Of a DNA stretch of 64,000 bases, positions 25,724 to 34,829 are shown one piece after another (positions within the stretch are counted from its first letter, which is position 1; each line of letters starts with the position of its first letter). The notes under the pieces were generated by a model, which was not told the DNA's origin, did no database searches, and saw only the letters and a list, made by a program, of their open reading frames with translations. This stretch comes from Nostoc sp. ATCC 43529. Its GTDB lineage: Bacteria > Cyanobacteriota > Cyanobacteriia > Cyanobacteriales > Nostocaceae. The stretch lies in assembly GCA_003326205.1 (NCBI GenBank), contig LWTK01000011.1:186001-250000 (forward strand). The letters run 5' to 3'. Both the position numbers and the translations under genes were made by a program.

Positions 25724-28700
25724 ATGAATAAAAATAATTCTAATTTATCACTAGCTAAAAAAGCCCTCTTAGAAAAATGGAAAGGAGGAAAATTTCAAGC
25801 TGATACTATTCCCAAACGCCACATATCTAACAATATTCCCTTGTCTTTCTCGCAACAAAGGCTCTGGTTTATTGACCAACTTTACCACGGGAGTTCCTTC
25901 TACAATATTCCCATTGCTTTTCATATCAAAGGGGAACTAGATATTACCTCGCTTGAGCAAAGTCTAAATGAAATCCTCAAGCGTCACGAAATTTGGCGCA
26001 CAAGATTTAAACTGATAAATGGAGAGCCAGTACAGGAAATTGCACCTGATTTGAATTGGGATTTACCCATTATTAATCTTGAGCATTTATCCAATCAAAA
26101 TTGGGAATCTGAGGTTAAACACCTTGTAGCCAAGGAAGCAACAAAACCCTTTAATTTAGCTAAAGGACTTTTAGTCAGAGCAACTTTACTACGCTTAAAT
26201 AAACAAGAACACGTTTTGCTTGTGACTATGCATCACATTATCACCGATGGATGGTCTTGTGGCGTATTTTTGCGCGAGTTGTCAACCTTGTATGCAGCTT
26301 TCTCTACAAATAAGCCTTCACCTTTACCCGAACTTCCAATTCAGTATGCAGATTTCGCAATTTGGCAACGCGATCGCATTCAAGGAGAATTCCTCGCAAC
26401 CAAGTTAAAATACTGGAAGCAGCAACTAAGCGGTGAGCTTCCCGTACTCCAACTACCCGCAGACCGTCCGCGACCTACCGTCACAACTTTTGCAGGTGCC
26501 AAGCAATATTTTACATTCTCCGCAGACTTAACTAATGCACTCAAACAATTAAGCCAGCGAGAAGATGCCACTTTATTTATGAGCTTGCTGGCAGCTTTCA
26601 ACATATTATTATATCGTTACACAGACCAAGAAGATATTTTGATTGGCTCTCCAATTGCCAACCGCAACCGAGCCGAATTAGAAGGGATGTTGGGTTTATT
26701 TGTTAATACTTTAGTATTGCGTAATAACCTTAGTGGTAACCCCACATTCCAGGAATTTCTACACCGAGTTCGTCAGGTGACTCTCGATGCTTATGCACAT
26801 CAAGACTTACCTTTTGAGATGATTGTAGAAGAATTACAACCCGAACGCGACTTAAATCGAAATCCACTTTATGAAGTCATGTTTGTTCTACAAAATACTC
26901 CAACAAATGTGCAAGAAGTATCGGGATTAACCTTGCGTACTTTAGACTTTGATAGCGGTACATCTCAGCTAGATATTTTCCTGTCGATGTTTGAATCCCA
27001 AGATGGATTAACAGGTTGTTTGGAATATAACACAGACATTTTTGATGCAACAACTATTAGCAAATTTATTAATAACTACCAAAATTTATTAGAAAACATC
27101 ATTGCTAATCCACAACAGCGTATCTGTGAATTATCCCCATTAGCTCCTGCTGAACAAGAGCAATTATTATTTAATTTTAATCAAACTAGTGCAGAATATA
27201 AAGATGTCTGTCTGCATGAACTATTTGAACAACAAGTTGAAGTAAGCCCTAATTCCATAGCATTAATTCATCAATCTGATAAACTAACTTATCGTCAACT
27301 TAATTATCAAGTTAATCAGGTTGCAAATTATTTACAAAAACAGGGTGTAACAAAAGAAACCCTCGTTGCTATATGTCTAGAACGCTCCATAGATATAGTA
27401 GTGGGAATTTTAGCCATTCTCAAAGCTGGTGGAGTATATATTCCCCTCGATCCAAGTTATCCAGTTGAGCGTTTAAATTTTATGCTCTCGGATTCTCAAG
27501 CATCGATATTAATTAGCCATAAACAAATATTAGAAAAACTATCATTATCTTCACATAAAATTGTTTGCCTAGATATCCACAAAGATGAAATTTCTCAACA
27601 AAGTCCAGAGAACCCGATTAACATTTCTAAACCCGAACATCTGGCCTATATCATCTATACTTCTGGCTCAACTGGAACACCAAAAGGCGTTCTTGGCACT
27701 CATCGCGGTACAGTAAATGGTTTACACTGGCTATGGAAAACTTATCCTTCCACTCCACAAGAAGTTTATTGTCAAAAAACAGCTATTAGTTTTGTAGATT
27801 CTGTTTGGGAAATTTTTGCTCCTTTACTTCAAGGAATTCCTACAGTAATTATCAACAATGCAACTCTACTAGACCCGCAGTTATTTATAGAAGCTTTAGC
27901 GCATCACAAAGTTACTCGTATTATACTTGTACCCTCATTACTACGTTTACTTCTAGATAATTATCATCATCTGACCAAGAAATTATCACAACTCAAACTC
28001 TGGATAACTAGCGGCGAAGCACTATCTATTAATTTGGCTAAAACTTTTCAAGAATTAATGCCATTCGCAAAATTAATCAACCTTTATGGTTCGTCGGAAG
28101 TTTCCGCTAACGCCACTTACTACGACACCAGTTTATTACAAGACCAAGCAAACACCGTCCCTATCGGTCGTCCTATCAATAATACTCAAGCTTATGTATT
28201 AAATCCCAATTTACAACCAACACCTCTAGGAGTTGTAGGCGAACTTTATATTGGTGGTGACGGTTTAGCGAGGGGATATTTACATCGTCCAGAATTAACT
28301 CAAGAAAGATTTATCGATAACCCCTTTATTCCGGGAACAAAACTTTACAAAACAGGCGATTTAGTACGTTATCTATCTGATGGTAATCTTGAATACTTGG
28401 GTCGTGATGACGAACAAATAAAAATCAGAGGCTTTCGAGTAGAATTAGGTGAAATTGCTACTATTATTATACAACATCCAGATGTACGAGATGCTGTTGT
28501 AATTGCAGTTAATGATACTGAAGAAAATCAAACTTTGATTGCATATATTGTTACAGATAAACAGGATATAGCTGTACAACTGTTGCCATACTTGCAGCAA
28601 AAATTACCTAATTATATGCTTCCCTCTGCCTTTGTGGTATTAGATGCACTACCACTTACACCTAATGGTAAAGTAGATAAGCGTTCTCTTCCCACAAATG

Positions 28701-29833
28701 AATTTATCCGACCAAATACTAATAAAACTTTAATCGCTCCTCGGAATTTTACAGAATTATCATTAGTAAAACTGTGGGAAAATCTTCTGAATACTACCCC
28801 CATCGGGGTAACAGATAACTTCTTTAACTTAGGTGGTCACTCATTTTTAGCTGTACGGCTAATGGCTCAAATTCAAGACAGATTTGGCCATAACCTTAGC
28901 CTATCTACTCTTTTTGAAAATCCCACAATTGAGAAACTAGCTGCAATTGTTAGTCAGCCATTCCGCAAGAGTTCTAATTCTCCTGTAGTAGCAATTAACT
29001 CTTCTGATTCCAAAATACCTTTCTTTTGCATACATGGTGCTGGTGGAGGTATTAATCACTATATCAATTTATCTAGAAGGCTTGGTGAAGATTACCCATT
29101 TTATGCTTTAGAACATAACCCTGATGCAGAAGAACCTGAAATAATTTCAGTAGAAGAAACTGCAAGTTACTACCTGCAAGAAATTCGTAAAATACAGCCA
29201 AACGGGCCTTATCTTTTAGGTGGTCATTGTTATGGGGGTGTACTTGCTTTTGAAATGGCGCAGCAATTACAAAAACAGGGTGAAAGAGTAGATTTGTTAG
29301 TTGTAATTGATGCCATACTCTCAGAAACACGCATTGAATCTACAAAAGATGATGATGCTAAGTTTTTACTCCGCATGGCTGAATCAATCAAAACCGATAG
29401 TAATATAGATTTTTCAGTTTCTTTTGAAGAACTGCGAGATTTATCGCTCAACAAACAACTTGATTTAATTAATCAAAAAGCAAACTTTATCTTTACTGAT
29501 ACGGAGATTAAAGATTTTATCCGTTATTACAAACTCTTCAAGGCCCATGTCCAAGCAATGCGAGATTATGTGCCAGTTATTTATCCTCATTCCATGACTC
29601 TTTTTAGAGCTAAGGAAGAAATTATTCATGATTTTGAAAGTCCAGAATTTCATACTAATGACCCCTTACTAGGTTGGAGTAAATTTTCTAGTCAACCTAT
29701 TAAACTTATAGAAGTTCCTGGGGATCATTTTTCTATTTTTGTTGAACCTCATATTCAAGAATTAGCTAAAACTTTGAGAGTTTGTATTGATAATGCTGTG
29801 TCAAATTTAAATAATGGGAGTAAAAGCAACTGA
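25724..29833 (+). CDS. NRPS C-A-PCP-TE, predicted beta-alanine-activating, Cys-type thioesterase
   Basis: A 1369-residue terminal module. The C domain has SFSQQRLWF and HHIITDGW (His170/171, Asp175). The A domain has YTSGSTGTPKG, LYGSSE, KTGDL, IKIRGFRVELGE and PNGKVDK. The PCP has GGHSF (Ser1040), and the TE occupies about 1090-1369. By-eye alignment gives the A pocket V-D-W-I-I-S-L-A-N-K. This nearly equals the beta-alanine code I recall (VDWVISLADK), and its displaced Asp at position 236 is the mark of beta-amino acid activation. The TE nucleophile motif reads GGHCYGG, so residue 1169 is Cys rather than Ser, with Asp1196 (VVIDA) and His1335 (GDHFS) completing a plausible triad. The stop overlaps the P450 ATG (TGATG). 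It is the probable chain-release step. Confidence 0.95.
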   Translation: MNKNNSNLSLAKKALLEKWKGGKFQADTIPKRHISNNIPLSFSQQRLWFIDQLYHGSSFYNIPIAFHIKGELDITSLEQSLNEILKRHEIWRTRFKLINGEPVQEIAPDLNWDLPIINLEHLSNQNWESEVKHLVAKEATKPFNLAKGLLVRATLLRLNKQEHVLLVTMHHIITDGWSCGVFLRELSTLYAAFSTNKPSPLPELPIQYADFAIWQRDRIQGEFLATKLKYWKQQLSGELPVLQLPADRPRPTVTTFAGAKQYFTFSADLTNALKQLSQREDATLFMSLLAAFNILLYRYTDQEDILIGSPIANRNRAELEGMLGLFVNTLVLRNNLSGNPTFQEFLHRVRQVTLDAYAHQDLPFEMIVEELQPERDLNRNPLYEVMFVLQNTPTNVQEVSGLTLRTLDFDSGTSQLDIFLSMFESQDGLTGCLEYNTDIFDATTISKFINNYQNLLENIIANPQQRICELSPLAPAEQEQLLFNFNQTSAEYKDVCLHELFEQQVEVSPNSIALIHQSDKLTYRQLNYQVNQVANYLQKQGVTKETLVAICLERSIDIVVGILAILKAGGVYIPLDPSYPVERLNFMLSDSQASILISHKQILEKLSLSSHKIVCLDIHKDEISQQSPENPINISKPEHLAYIIYTSGSTGTPKGVLGTHRGTVNGLHWLWKTYPSTPQEVYCQKTAISFVDSVWEIFAPLLQGIPTVIINNATLLDPQLFIEALAHHKVTRIILVPSLLRLLLDNYHHLTKKLSQLKLWITSGEALSINLAKTFQELMPFAKLINLYGSSEVSANATYYDTSLLQDQANTVPIGRPINNTQAYVLNPNLQPTPLGVVGELYIGGDGLARGYLHRPELTQERFIDNPFIPGTKLYKTGDLVRYLSDGNLEYLGRDDEQIKIRGFRVELGEIATIIIQHPDVRDAVVIAVNDTEENQTLIAYIVTDKQDIAVQLLPYLQQKLPNYMLPSAFVVLDALPLTPNGKVDKRSLPTNEFIRPNTNKTLIAPRNFTELSLVKLWENLLNTTPIGVTDNFFNLGGHSFLAVRLMAQIQDRFGHNLSLSTLFENPTIEKLAAIVSQPFRKSSNSPVVAINSSDSKIPFFCIHGAGGGINHYINLSRRLGEDYPFYALEHNPDAEEPEIISVEETASYYLQEIRKIQPNGPYLLGGHCYGGVLAFEMAQQLQKQGERVDLLVVIDAILSETRIESTKDDDAKFLLRMAESIKTDSNIDFSVSFEELRDLSLNKQLDLINQKANFIFTDTEIKDFIRYYKLFKAHVQAMRDYVPVIYPHSMTLFRAKEEIIHDFESPEFHTNDPLLGWSKFSSQPIKLIEVPGDHFSIFVEPHIQELAKTLRVCIDNAVSNLNNGSKSN

Positions 29834-31230
29834 TGAAACTACCCCCAGGGACGAAAACACCATTTTGGCTGTTAGGTCTACAATTTGAGTCTAATCCTTT
29901 TGACTATTTGGATGCTATTTCTCAACGTTATGGTGATATAGTCACTATCATGTCTGGTTCTACACCAATTGTTTACATCAGCAATCCTTTAGGCATAAAA
30001 GAAATTTTCACAAATACCAAAGAAATTATAGCTAGGGGTGCATTAAACGAAGATTTTGCCTTTATCACAGGAAATCAAGGAGTTTTACAACTTGATGGTT
30101 TAATTCATAAAAATCGGCGTAAACTTTTAATGCAAGCTTTTCATGGAGCGCGGATGCAAGCCTGCGGGCGAGGTATTTGCGAACTCACAGAAAAGATGAT
30201 GAATAAACAAGTAATTGGAAAACCTTTTGTTGCATACCCGGTTATTGAAGATATTACTTTTAAAGTGGGTATAGAGCGGGTAATCGGTTTAAATGAAGGA
30301 GAACGTTACAACAAAATTAAAGATTTATTTGCAAGTTTGCTTAAACTCGATCGCCAGTCTCTTATAGTTAAAATTATTAGCAAGCTTTTTGGAGAAAAAG
30401 ATTTAGGTCGATGGAGTCCACAAGGATACCTTCTTCACCTGCGGCAAGAACTTTTTCAATCACTATTGACTGAGGTTGAAGAACGTCGCCAGCAAGCAGA
30501 TTTTTCACGTACTGATATACTTAGCGATTTAATATTAGCTCGTGATGAAACAGGTGAAGCATTAAGCAATGAAGAAGTACGTGACCTTTTAATATCACCT
30601 ATATTTGCATCCGGTGATGCTTCTGGAACTGGTATTAGTTGGGCTTTGTATTGGATTCATCGTTTAAAAGAGGTTCAAGAAAAATTACTCAAAGAACTTG
30701 ATAGTCTTGGTGAAAACCCAGACCCAATGAGTATTGTTGCACTGCCATATTTAAGTGCTGTATGTAATGAAGTTCTGCGAATTTATCCAACTCAATTGTT
30801 TACATTTCCTAGATTAGTAGAATCAACCGTTGAAATAATGGGCTACGAGCTACATCCAGGTACGATACTTATTGGTAATATTTATTCAACCCATCAACGT
30901 GAAGATTTATATCAAAATCCGAAAGAATTTAAGCCAGAACGCTTTTTAGAAAAACAATTTTCTCCTTATGAATTTCTGCCATTTGGTGGCGGTTCTCGTG
31001 TGTGCATAGGTGCAAATTTTGCCCTATTTGAAATGAAACTTATATTAGCAACGATTCTTTCGCACTATCAATTAGAGTTAGTTAATCAGCGGCCAGAACG
31101 TGCCAAATTTGCTGGTTTGATTTGTTCTCCTGCAAGTGGCGTGAAAATGGTTATACGTAGTCGCCGCCAAAAGGAGACAGAGAGTAAAGAAGATTATCTA
31201 CTTTCAAAATCGAGTAGAAATCGGCTCTAA
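29833..31230 (+). CDS. Cytochrome P450, CYP110-like, tailoring
   Basis: A 465-residue P450 with K-helix EVLR, the PERF motif (KPERFLEKQFSPYEF) and heme loop FGGGSRVCIG (Cys391). The opening LPPGTKTPFW and the overall wording resemble the cyanobacterial CYP110 family. The I-helix, normally AGHETT in that family, reads ASGDAS, so the conserved proton-relay threonine is Ala with a Ser after it. It is translationally coupled to the NRPS (1-base overlap) and followed by a paralogous P450. The presumed role is oxidation of the assembled or PCP-bound product, with electrons from a ferredoxin-type partner. Confidence 0.92.
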   Translation: MKLPPGTKTPFWLLGLQFESNPFDYLDAISQRYGDIVTIMSGSTPIVYISNPLGIKEIFTNTKEIIARGALNEDFAFITGNQGVLQLDGLIHKNRRKLLMQAFHGARMQACGRGICELTEKMMNKQVIGKPFVAYPVIEDITFKVGIERVIGLNEGERYNKIKDLFASLLKLDRQSLIVKIISKLFGEKDLGRWSPQGYLLHLRQELFQSLLTEVEERRQQADFSRTDILSDLILARDETGEALSNEEVRDLLISPIFASGDASGTGISWALYWIHRLKEVQEKLLKELDSLGENPDPMSIVALPYLSAVCNEVLRIYPTQLFTFPRLVESTVEIMGYELHPGTILIGNIYSTHQREDLYQNPKEFKPERFLEKQFSPYEFLPFGGGSRVCIGANFALFEMKLILATILSHYQLELVNQRPERAKFAGLICSPASGVKMVIRSRRQKETESKEDYLLSKSSRNRL

Positions 31231-31291
31231 TATATTCCTGAATTTGTTTTTCCAGTTCAATATCAATAAATCATAGAATTAAACAAAACTG

Positions 31292-32680
31292 ATGACACTA
31301 CCTCCCCAAATTAAAACACCTTTGTGGCTGCTACGCCAGCAGCTTAATACGAATCCGAGTGGCTGTTTAGATGCTATTTACAAGAGTTATGGCGACATAA
31401 TAACTATAATGTCTGGTTCGACACCAATCGTTTACGTTAGCAATCCCTTAGCAATAAAGCAGTATTTAACTAATACTAAAGAAATTACAATTTCTAGTGT
31501 CCCTTTAGGAGATTCCCCAATTACAGTTGGACAAATGGGACAGCAAGGAATCCTTCATATTGAAGGTTTAGTTCACAAAAATCGTCGTCCTATTTTGATG
31601 AAGGCGTACCACGGAGAGCGGATGAGTGCTAGTGGAAAAAGTATTTATGAACTGACTAAAAAAATTATTGGTCAACAGACGCTTGCTAAAACTTTCATCG
31701 CCCATGAACTTTTATCAAAAATCACCTTGCAAATAGCTATAGAGGTTGTAATTGGATTACGAGAAGGAGAGCGTTACGAAAAAATTAATCATCTATATAC
31801 TTCTTGCATTAAATATGAAAGAACTTCACTATTTAATATAGTAAAAGATTTACCTTTTACACAAGTAAATTTAGGCCGTCTAAGTCCGTGGGGATATCAT
31901 AAATATCTGTTAAGAGAAATTTTTGAATTTTTATACGATGAAGTCAAAGAACGCCGCCAAGAAGCAGATCCTTCACGCACTGATATGCTCTGCGATTTGA
32001 TATTTGCTTGTGATGAAACAGGTAAAACATTCAGCGATGAAGAGGTGCGGGATCTTTTGTTTTTGCCAATATTAGCAAGTAGGGATGGTGCAACACATTC
32101 GTTGACTTGGCTTTTATACTGGGTTCACCGTTTGCCAGATGTTCGCCAACAACTGCTTGAGGAACTAGATAGCCTTGGTGAAAACCCAGACCCCATGAAA
32201 ATTGTTGCATTGCCTTACCTTAATGCTGTTTGCTGCGAATCTTTACGAATTTATCCAAGTCCGATATTCTCCCTACCAAGGGTGGTAATTTCTCCCGTGG
32301 AAATTATGGGCTATAAGTTAACTCCAGGTACAGTACTAATTACTAATATTTATTCAACACATCAACGTGAAGATGTATATCCAGAACCGAAAGAATTTAA
32401 GCCAGAACGCTTTCTAGAAAAAAAATACTCTCCTTACGAATTTATTCCTTTCGGTAGCGGTGCCCGTAGTTGTATTGCAGGCTCTTTTTCTATATTTCAA
32501 ATGAAGCTTGTATTAGCAACAATTCTTTCAAACTATAAATTAGAGTTGCTTAACAAGGGGCCAGAACGTCAAGAACATTCCAACGATCAATGTTATGCCA
32601 AGAGTGGTATAAAGATGGTTATGCATGGTCAGCGTCAGCATCAAGAAAAGCGACAATCACTTGTTTCTAACTTGCCTTAA
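31292..32680 (+). CDS. Cytochrome P450, paralogue of the preceding P450
   Basis: At 462 residues it is clearly related to its neighbour throughout (LPPQIKTPLW opening, K-helix ESLR, KPERFLEKKYSPYEF). The heme loop is FGSGARSCIAG (Cys394), with Ala where the family usually has Gly two residues after the Cys. The I-helix reads ASRDGATHS, so both threonines of AGHETT are replaced (Gly, Ala). Such changes occur in P450s that do not perform ordinary monooxygenation, so dehydration, coupling or a weakened hydroxylase are all possible. The pair probably arose by tandem duplication. It sits 61 bases downstream of the first P450. Confidence 0.9.
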   Translation: MTLPPQIKTPLWLLRQQLNTNPSGCLDAIYKSYGDIITIMSGSTPIVYVSNPLAIKQYLTNTKEITISSVPLGDSPITVGQMGQQGILHIEGLVHKNRRPILMKAYHGERMSASGKSIYELTKKIIGQQTLAKTFIAHELLSKITLQIAIEVVIGLREGERYEKINHLYTSCIKYERTSLFNIVKDLPFTQVNLGRLSPWGYHKYLLREIFEFLYDEVKERRQEADPSRTDMLCDLIFACDETGKTFSDEEVRDLLFLPILASRDGATHSLTWLLYWVHRLPDVRQQLLEELDSLGENPDPMKIVALPYLNAVCCESLRIYPSPIFSLPRVVISPVEIMGYKLTPGTVLITNIYSTHQREDVYPEPKEFKPERFLEKKYSPYEFIPFGSGARSCIAGSFSIFQMKLVLATILSNYKLELLNKGPERQEHSNDQCYAKSGIKMVMHGQRQHQEKRQSLVSNLP

Positions 32681-32763
32681 TTATTGGTTTTAGTTTCAAG
32701 AATAATTCAGCAGTCAGAATCAAGATGTTCGCACAAAGACATTTTATCTGGGAGAAAATAGGT

Positions 32764-33651
32764 ATGAATCAGAGTTATAAAGGCGCAGTCGTCATTACAG
32801 GAACATCCACAGGTTTAGGTCGAGCAGCTGCACTTTTACTAGCCAAACAAGGGTATCAGGTTTTTGCTGGAGTCCGTAGCGAGAAAGATGCACATTCACT
32901 AAAGGAAGCTGCATCTGGGAATTTAACACCAATTATTATGGACATTACCAAAGCTGAAGAAATTAAATCTGCTACCGAGTTTGTCTCGCTAGCAGTTGGT
33001 GAGGAAGGATTATTCGCATTAATTAATAATGCAGTTGCCGCTGTAGATGGGCCTTTAGAATGTATTCCAATAGATGACATTAGATTTAATTTTGAAGTCA
33101 ATGTTGTTGGTCAAATTGCTGTTACACAAGCATTTTTACCATTAATCCGAAAAGCCAAAGGCCGCATCATTAATATCAGTGCAATTTGTGGTAGGTTAGC
33201 TCTACCTTATAGAAGTCTTTTATCTGCTTCCAAATTTGCGATCGAAGCAATTACAGATTCTTTACGAATGGAATTATTTTCTACTGGAGTTGAAGTTATT
33301 TCTATATTGCCAGCAGGAATAGTAACGCCAGAACAGGCTGACAAAGTAGAAGTTAGCTATCAACAAACATTAGCAAATATGTCACCAGAAATTAAAGCGA
33401 TATATGGCAAGAATTATCAAATATATATGCAAGGTTCGGTACAAGATAATCGCAGCGGAGGTTTACCAGCTGAGAAAGTAGCGAATAAGATTCTTCAGGC
33501 ATTGGAAGCTCGTAAACCTAAAAGACAATATTTTGTTGTGCAATCATACTGGCGTCTTAATCTCTATGCTTTGTATAAAAGGTTAGTACCACACCAGTAT
33601 TTTTATGATAATTTTTATCAGGATATGCGAAAAGGAATGGGACTTGATTAA
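32764..33651 (+). CDS. Atypical short-chain dehydrogenase/reductase lacking catalytic Ser and Tyr
   Basis: This 295-residue Rossmann protein has the cofactor motif TGTSTGLG, NNA (followed by Val instead of Gly) and PAGIVTP. Against classical SDRs, the Tyr of YxxxK is Leu153 (LSASK, codon 33220-33222), while Lys157 is kept. The Ser 13 residues earlier is Ala140 (NISAICG). The fold and NAD(P) site look intact, but ordinary oxidoreductase chemistry is doubtful. It may be an epimerase, dehydratase, binding or regulatory protein. The ATG at 32764 is preferred to 32725 because it is preceded by a GGGAG site and leaves the normal 7-10 residues before the Rossmann strand. It follows the P450 pair in the operon. 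Confidence 0.85.
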   Translation: MNQSYKGAVVITGTSTGLGRAAALLLAKQGYQVFAGVRSEKDAHSLKEAASGNLTPIIMDITKAEEIKSATEFVSLAVGEEGLFALINNAVAAVDGPLECIPIDDIRFNFEVNVVGQIAVTQAFLPLIRKAKGRIINISAICGRLALPYRSLLSASKFAIEAITDSLRMELFSTGVEVISILPAGIVTPEQADKVEVSYQQTLANMSPEIKAIYGKNYQIYMQGSVQDNRSGGLPAEKVANKILQALEARKPKRQYFVVQSYWRLNLYALYKRLVPHQYFYDNFYQDMRKGMGLD

Positions 33652-33801
33652 TAATTTATTGCTATCGAAATTTGCTTTAGTTTTTAAATTGATTTGTGTA
33701 ATCAAGGAAACAAATTTCTCAAATTTTACTGAGTTGTTTCAAAAATCAAAAATGGCTTTTATATCAAATCTTTTTAAATAAATATAATACAGATAGTAAA
33801 T

Positions 33802-34818
33802 ATGCCAACTCAACATTTGAAAGAACTTCTGGCAAGAGACTGTCGTTTTTGTTCCTTGGTTTCCAAAGTTAATGGAGAAGATATAATTGGGACAGCAGGT
33901 ACTTGCGAACATTGGCTGATTATGGAAGTTCCACAACCTTGGCCGCAAGAAATATTTCAACAAAATCCAACTATTAAGTCAGTAATAGGTTTATTCCAAG
34001 AGTTGATTTTTCAGCATGGGGTCAATTTGAAACCAATGCTAATTGCTCCTGACCGGGAATATTCTCATCCTGGCTTTACTCGCATTTTCTACTATTATCG
34101 CCCTGCAAAAATGTTTTCTCAGTTTGAGAAACAAGAGTTTATCGTTCCAGAAAGTAAAGCCGCTGATTTGTTGACAGCAATCTTACAGCAGTTGATACAA
34201 AAACCCAACAATTTATCCCAATTTCAGCAATATCAACAACTAACAAGTGACATTCGCGAACTGATGGTTTGCACTCATGCTCAAGTTGACCTTGCTTGTG
34301 GTAGATTTGGAACTCCCATATATCGACAATTACGTAAAGAATACGCCCCTGTTTCTAATGGAAAATTACGAGTTTGGCAGACAACTCACTTTGGTGGTCA
34401 TCAATTTGCCCCAACATTAATTGATTTACCCCAAGGCTATTTATGGGGACATTTAGAGCCAGATGTATTGGATTTATTAGTGGAACGAAATGGCTCAGTT
34501 TCTGGTTTGCGTCAATATTACCGAGGATGGACTGGTTTAAGCAAATTCGAGCAAATTGCTGAGCGCGAAATTTGGATGCAGTCTGGTTGGAATTGGCTAA
34601 ATTACTTGAAAGCAGGCAAAGTATTGGCGATGGAAAAGGATGCTGACTGGGCAGAAATTAAGATTGATTTTGCACTTTCAGATGGTAGTGCGTCAGGTGC
34701 TTATGAAGCGAGAATAGAAGTTTGTGGTGAAGTGATGAGTGCATTTAACTCAGCAAAAGAGATAGAGTTAGAAGCAGTGAAGCAGTATCGTGTTAGCCGT
34801 TTGGTTAAGGTTGAGTAA
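33802..34818 (+). CDS. Sucrase/ferredoxin-like (Suc_Fer) family protein
   Basis: A 338-residue protein of the Suc_Fer family, which is thioredoxin-like ferredoxin in fold. It has DCRFCSLV and GTAGTCEHWL at the N-terminus, the motif CTHAQVDLACGRFG near residue 155-168 and TTHFGGHQFAPT near residue 195, the Cys/His set expected to hold a [2Fe-2S] cluster. It lies downstream of two P450s and just before the exporter, so one reasonable role is electron delivery to the P450s; no experimental precedent is claimed here. It is separated from the SDR by 150 bases of AT-rich DNA and followed 11 bases later by the MATE gene. Confidence 0.8.
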   Translation: MPTQHLKELLARDCRFCSLVSKVNGEDIIGTAGTCEHWLIMEVPQPWPQEIFQQNPTIKSVIGLFQELIFQHGVNLKPMLIAPDREYSHPGFTRIFYYYRPAKMFSQFEKQEFIVPESKAADLLTAILQQLIQKPNNLSQFQQYQQLTSDIRELMVCTHAQVDLACGRFGTPIYRQLRKEYAPVSNGKLRVWQTTHFGGHQFAPTLIDLPQGYLWGHLEPDVLDLLVERNGSVSGLRQYYRGWTGLSKFEQIAEREIWMQSGWNWLNYLKAGKVLAMEKDADWAEIKIDFALSDGSASGAYEARIEVCGEVMSAFNSAKEIELEAVKQYRVSRLVKVE

Positions 34819-34829
34819 AAAACTAAAAA

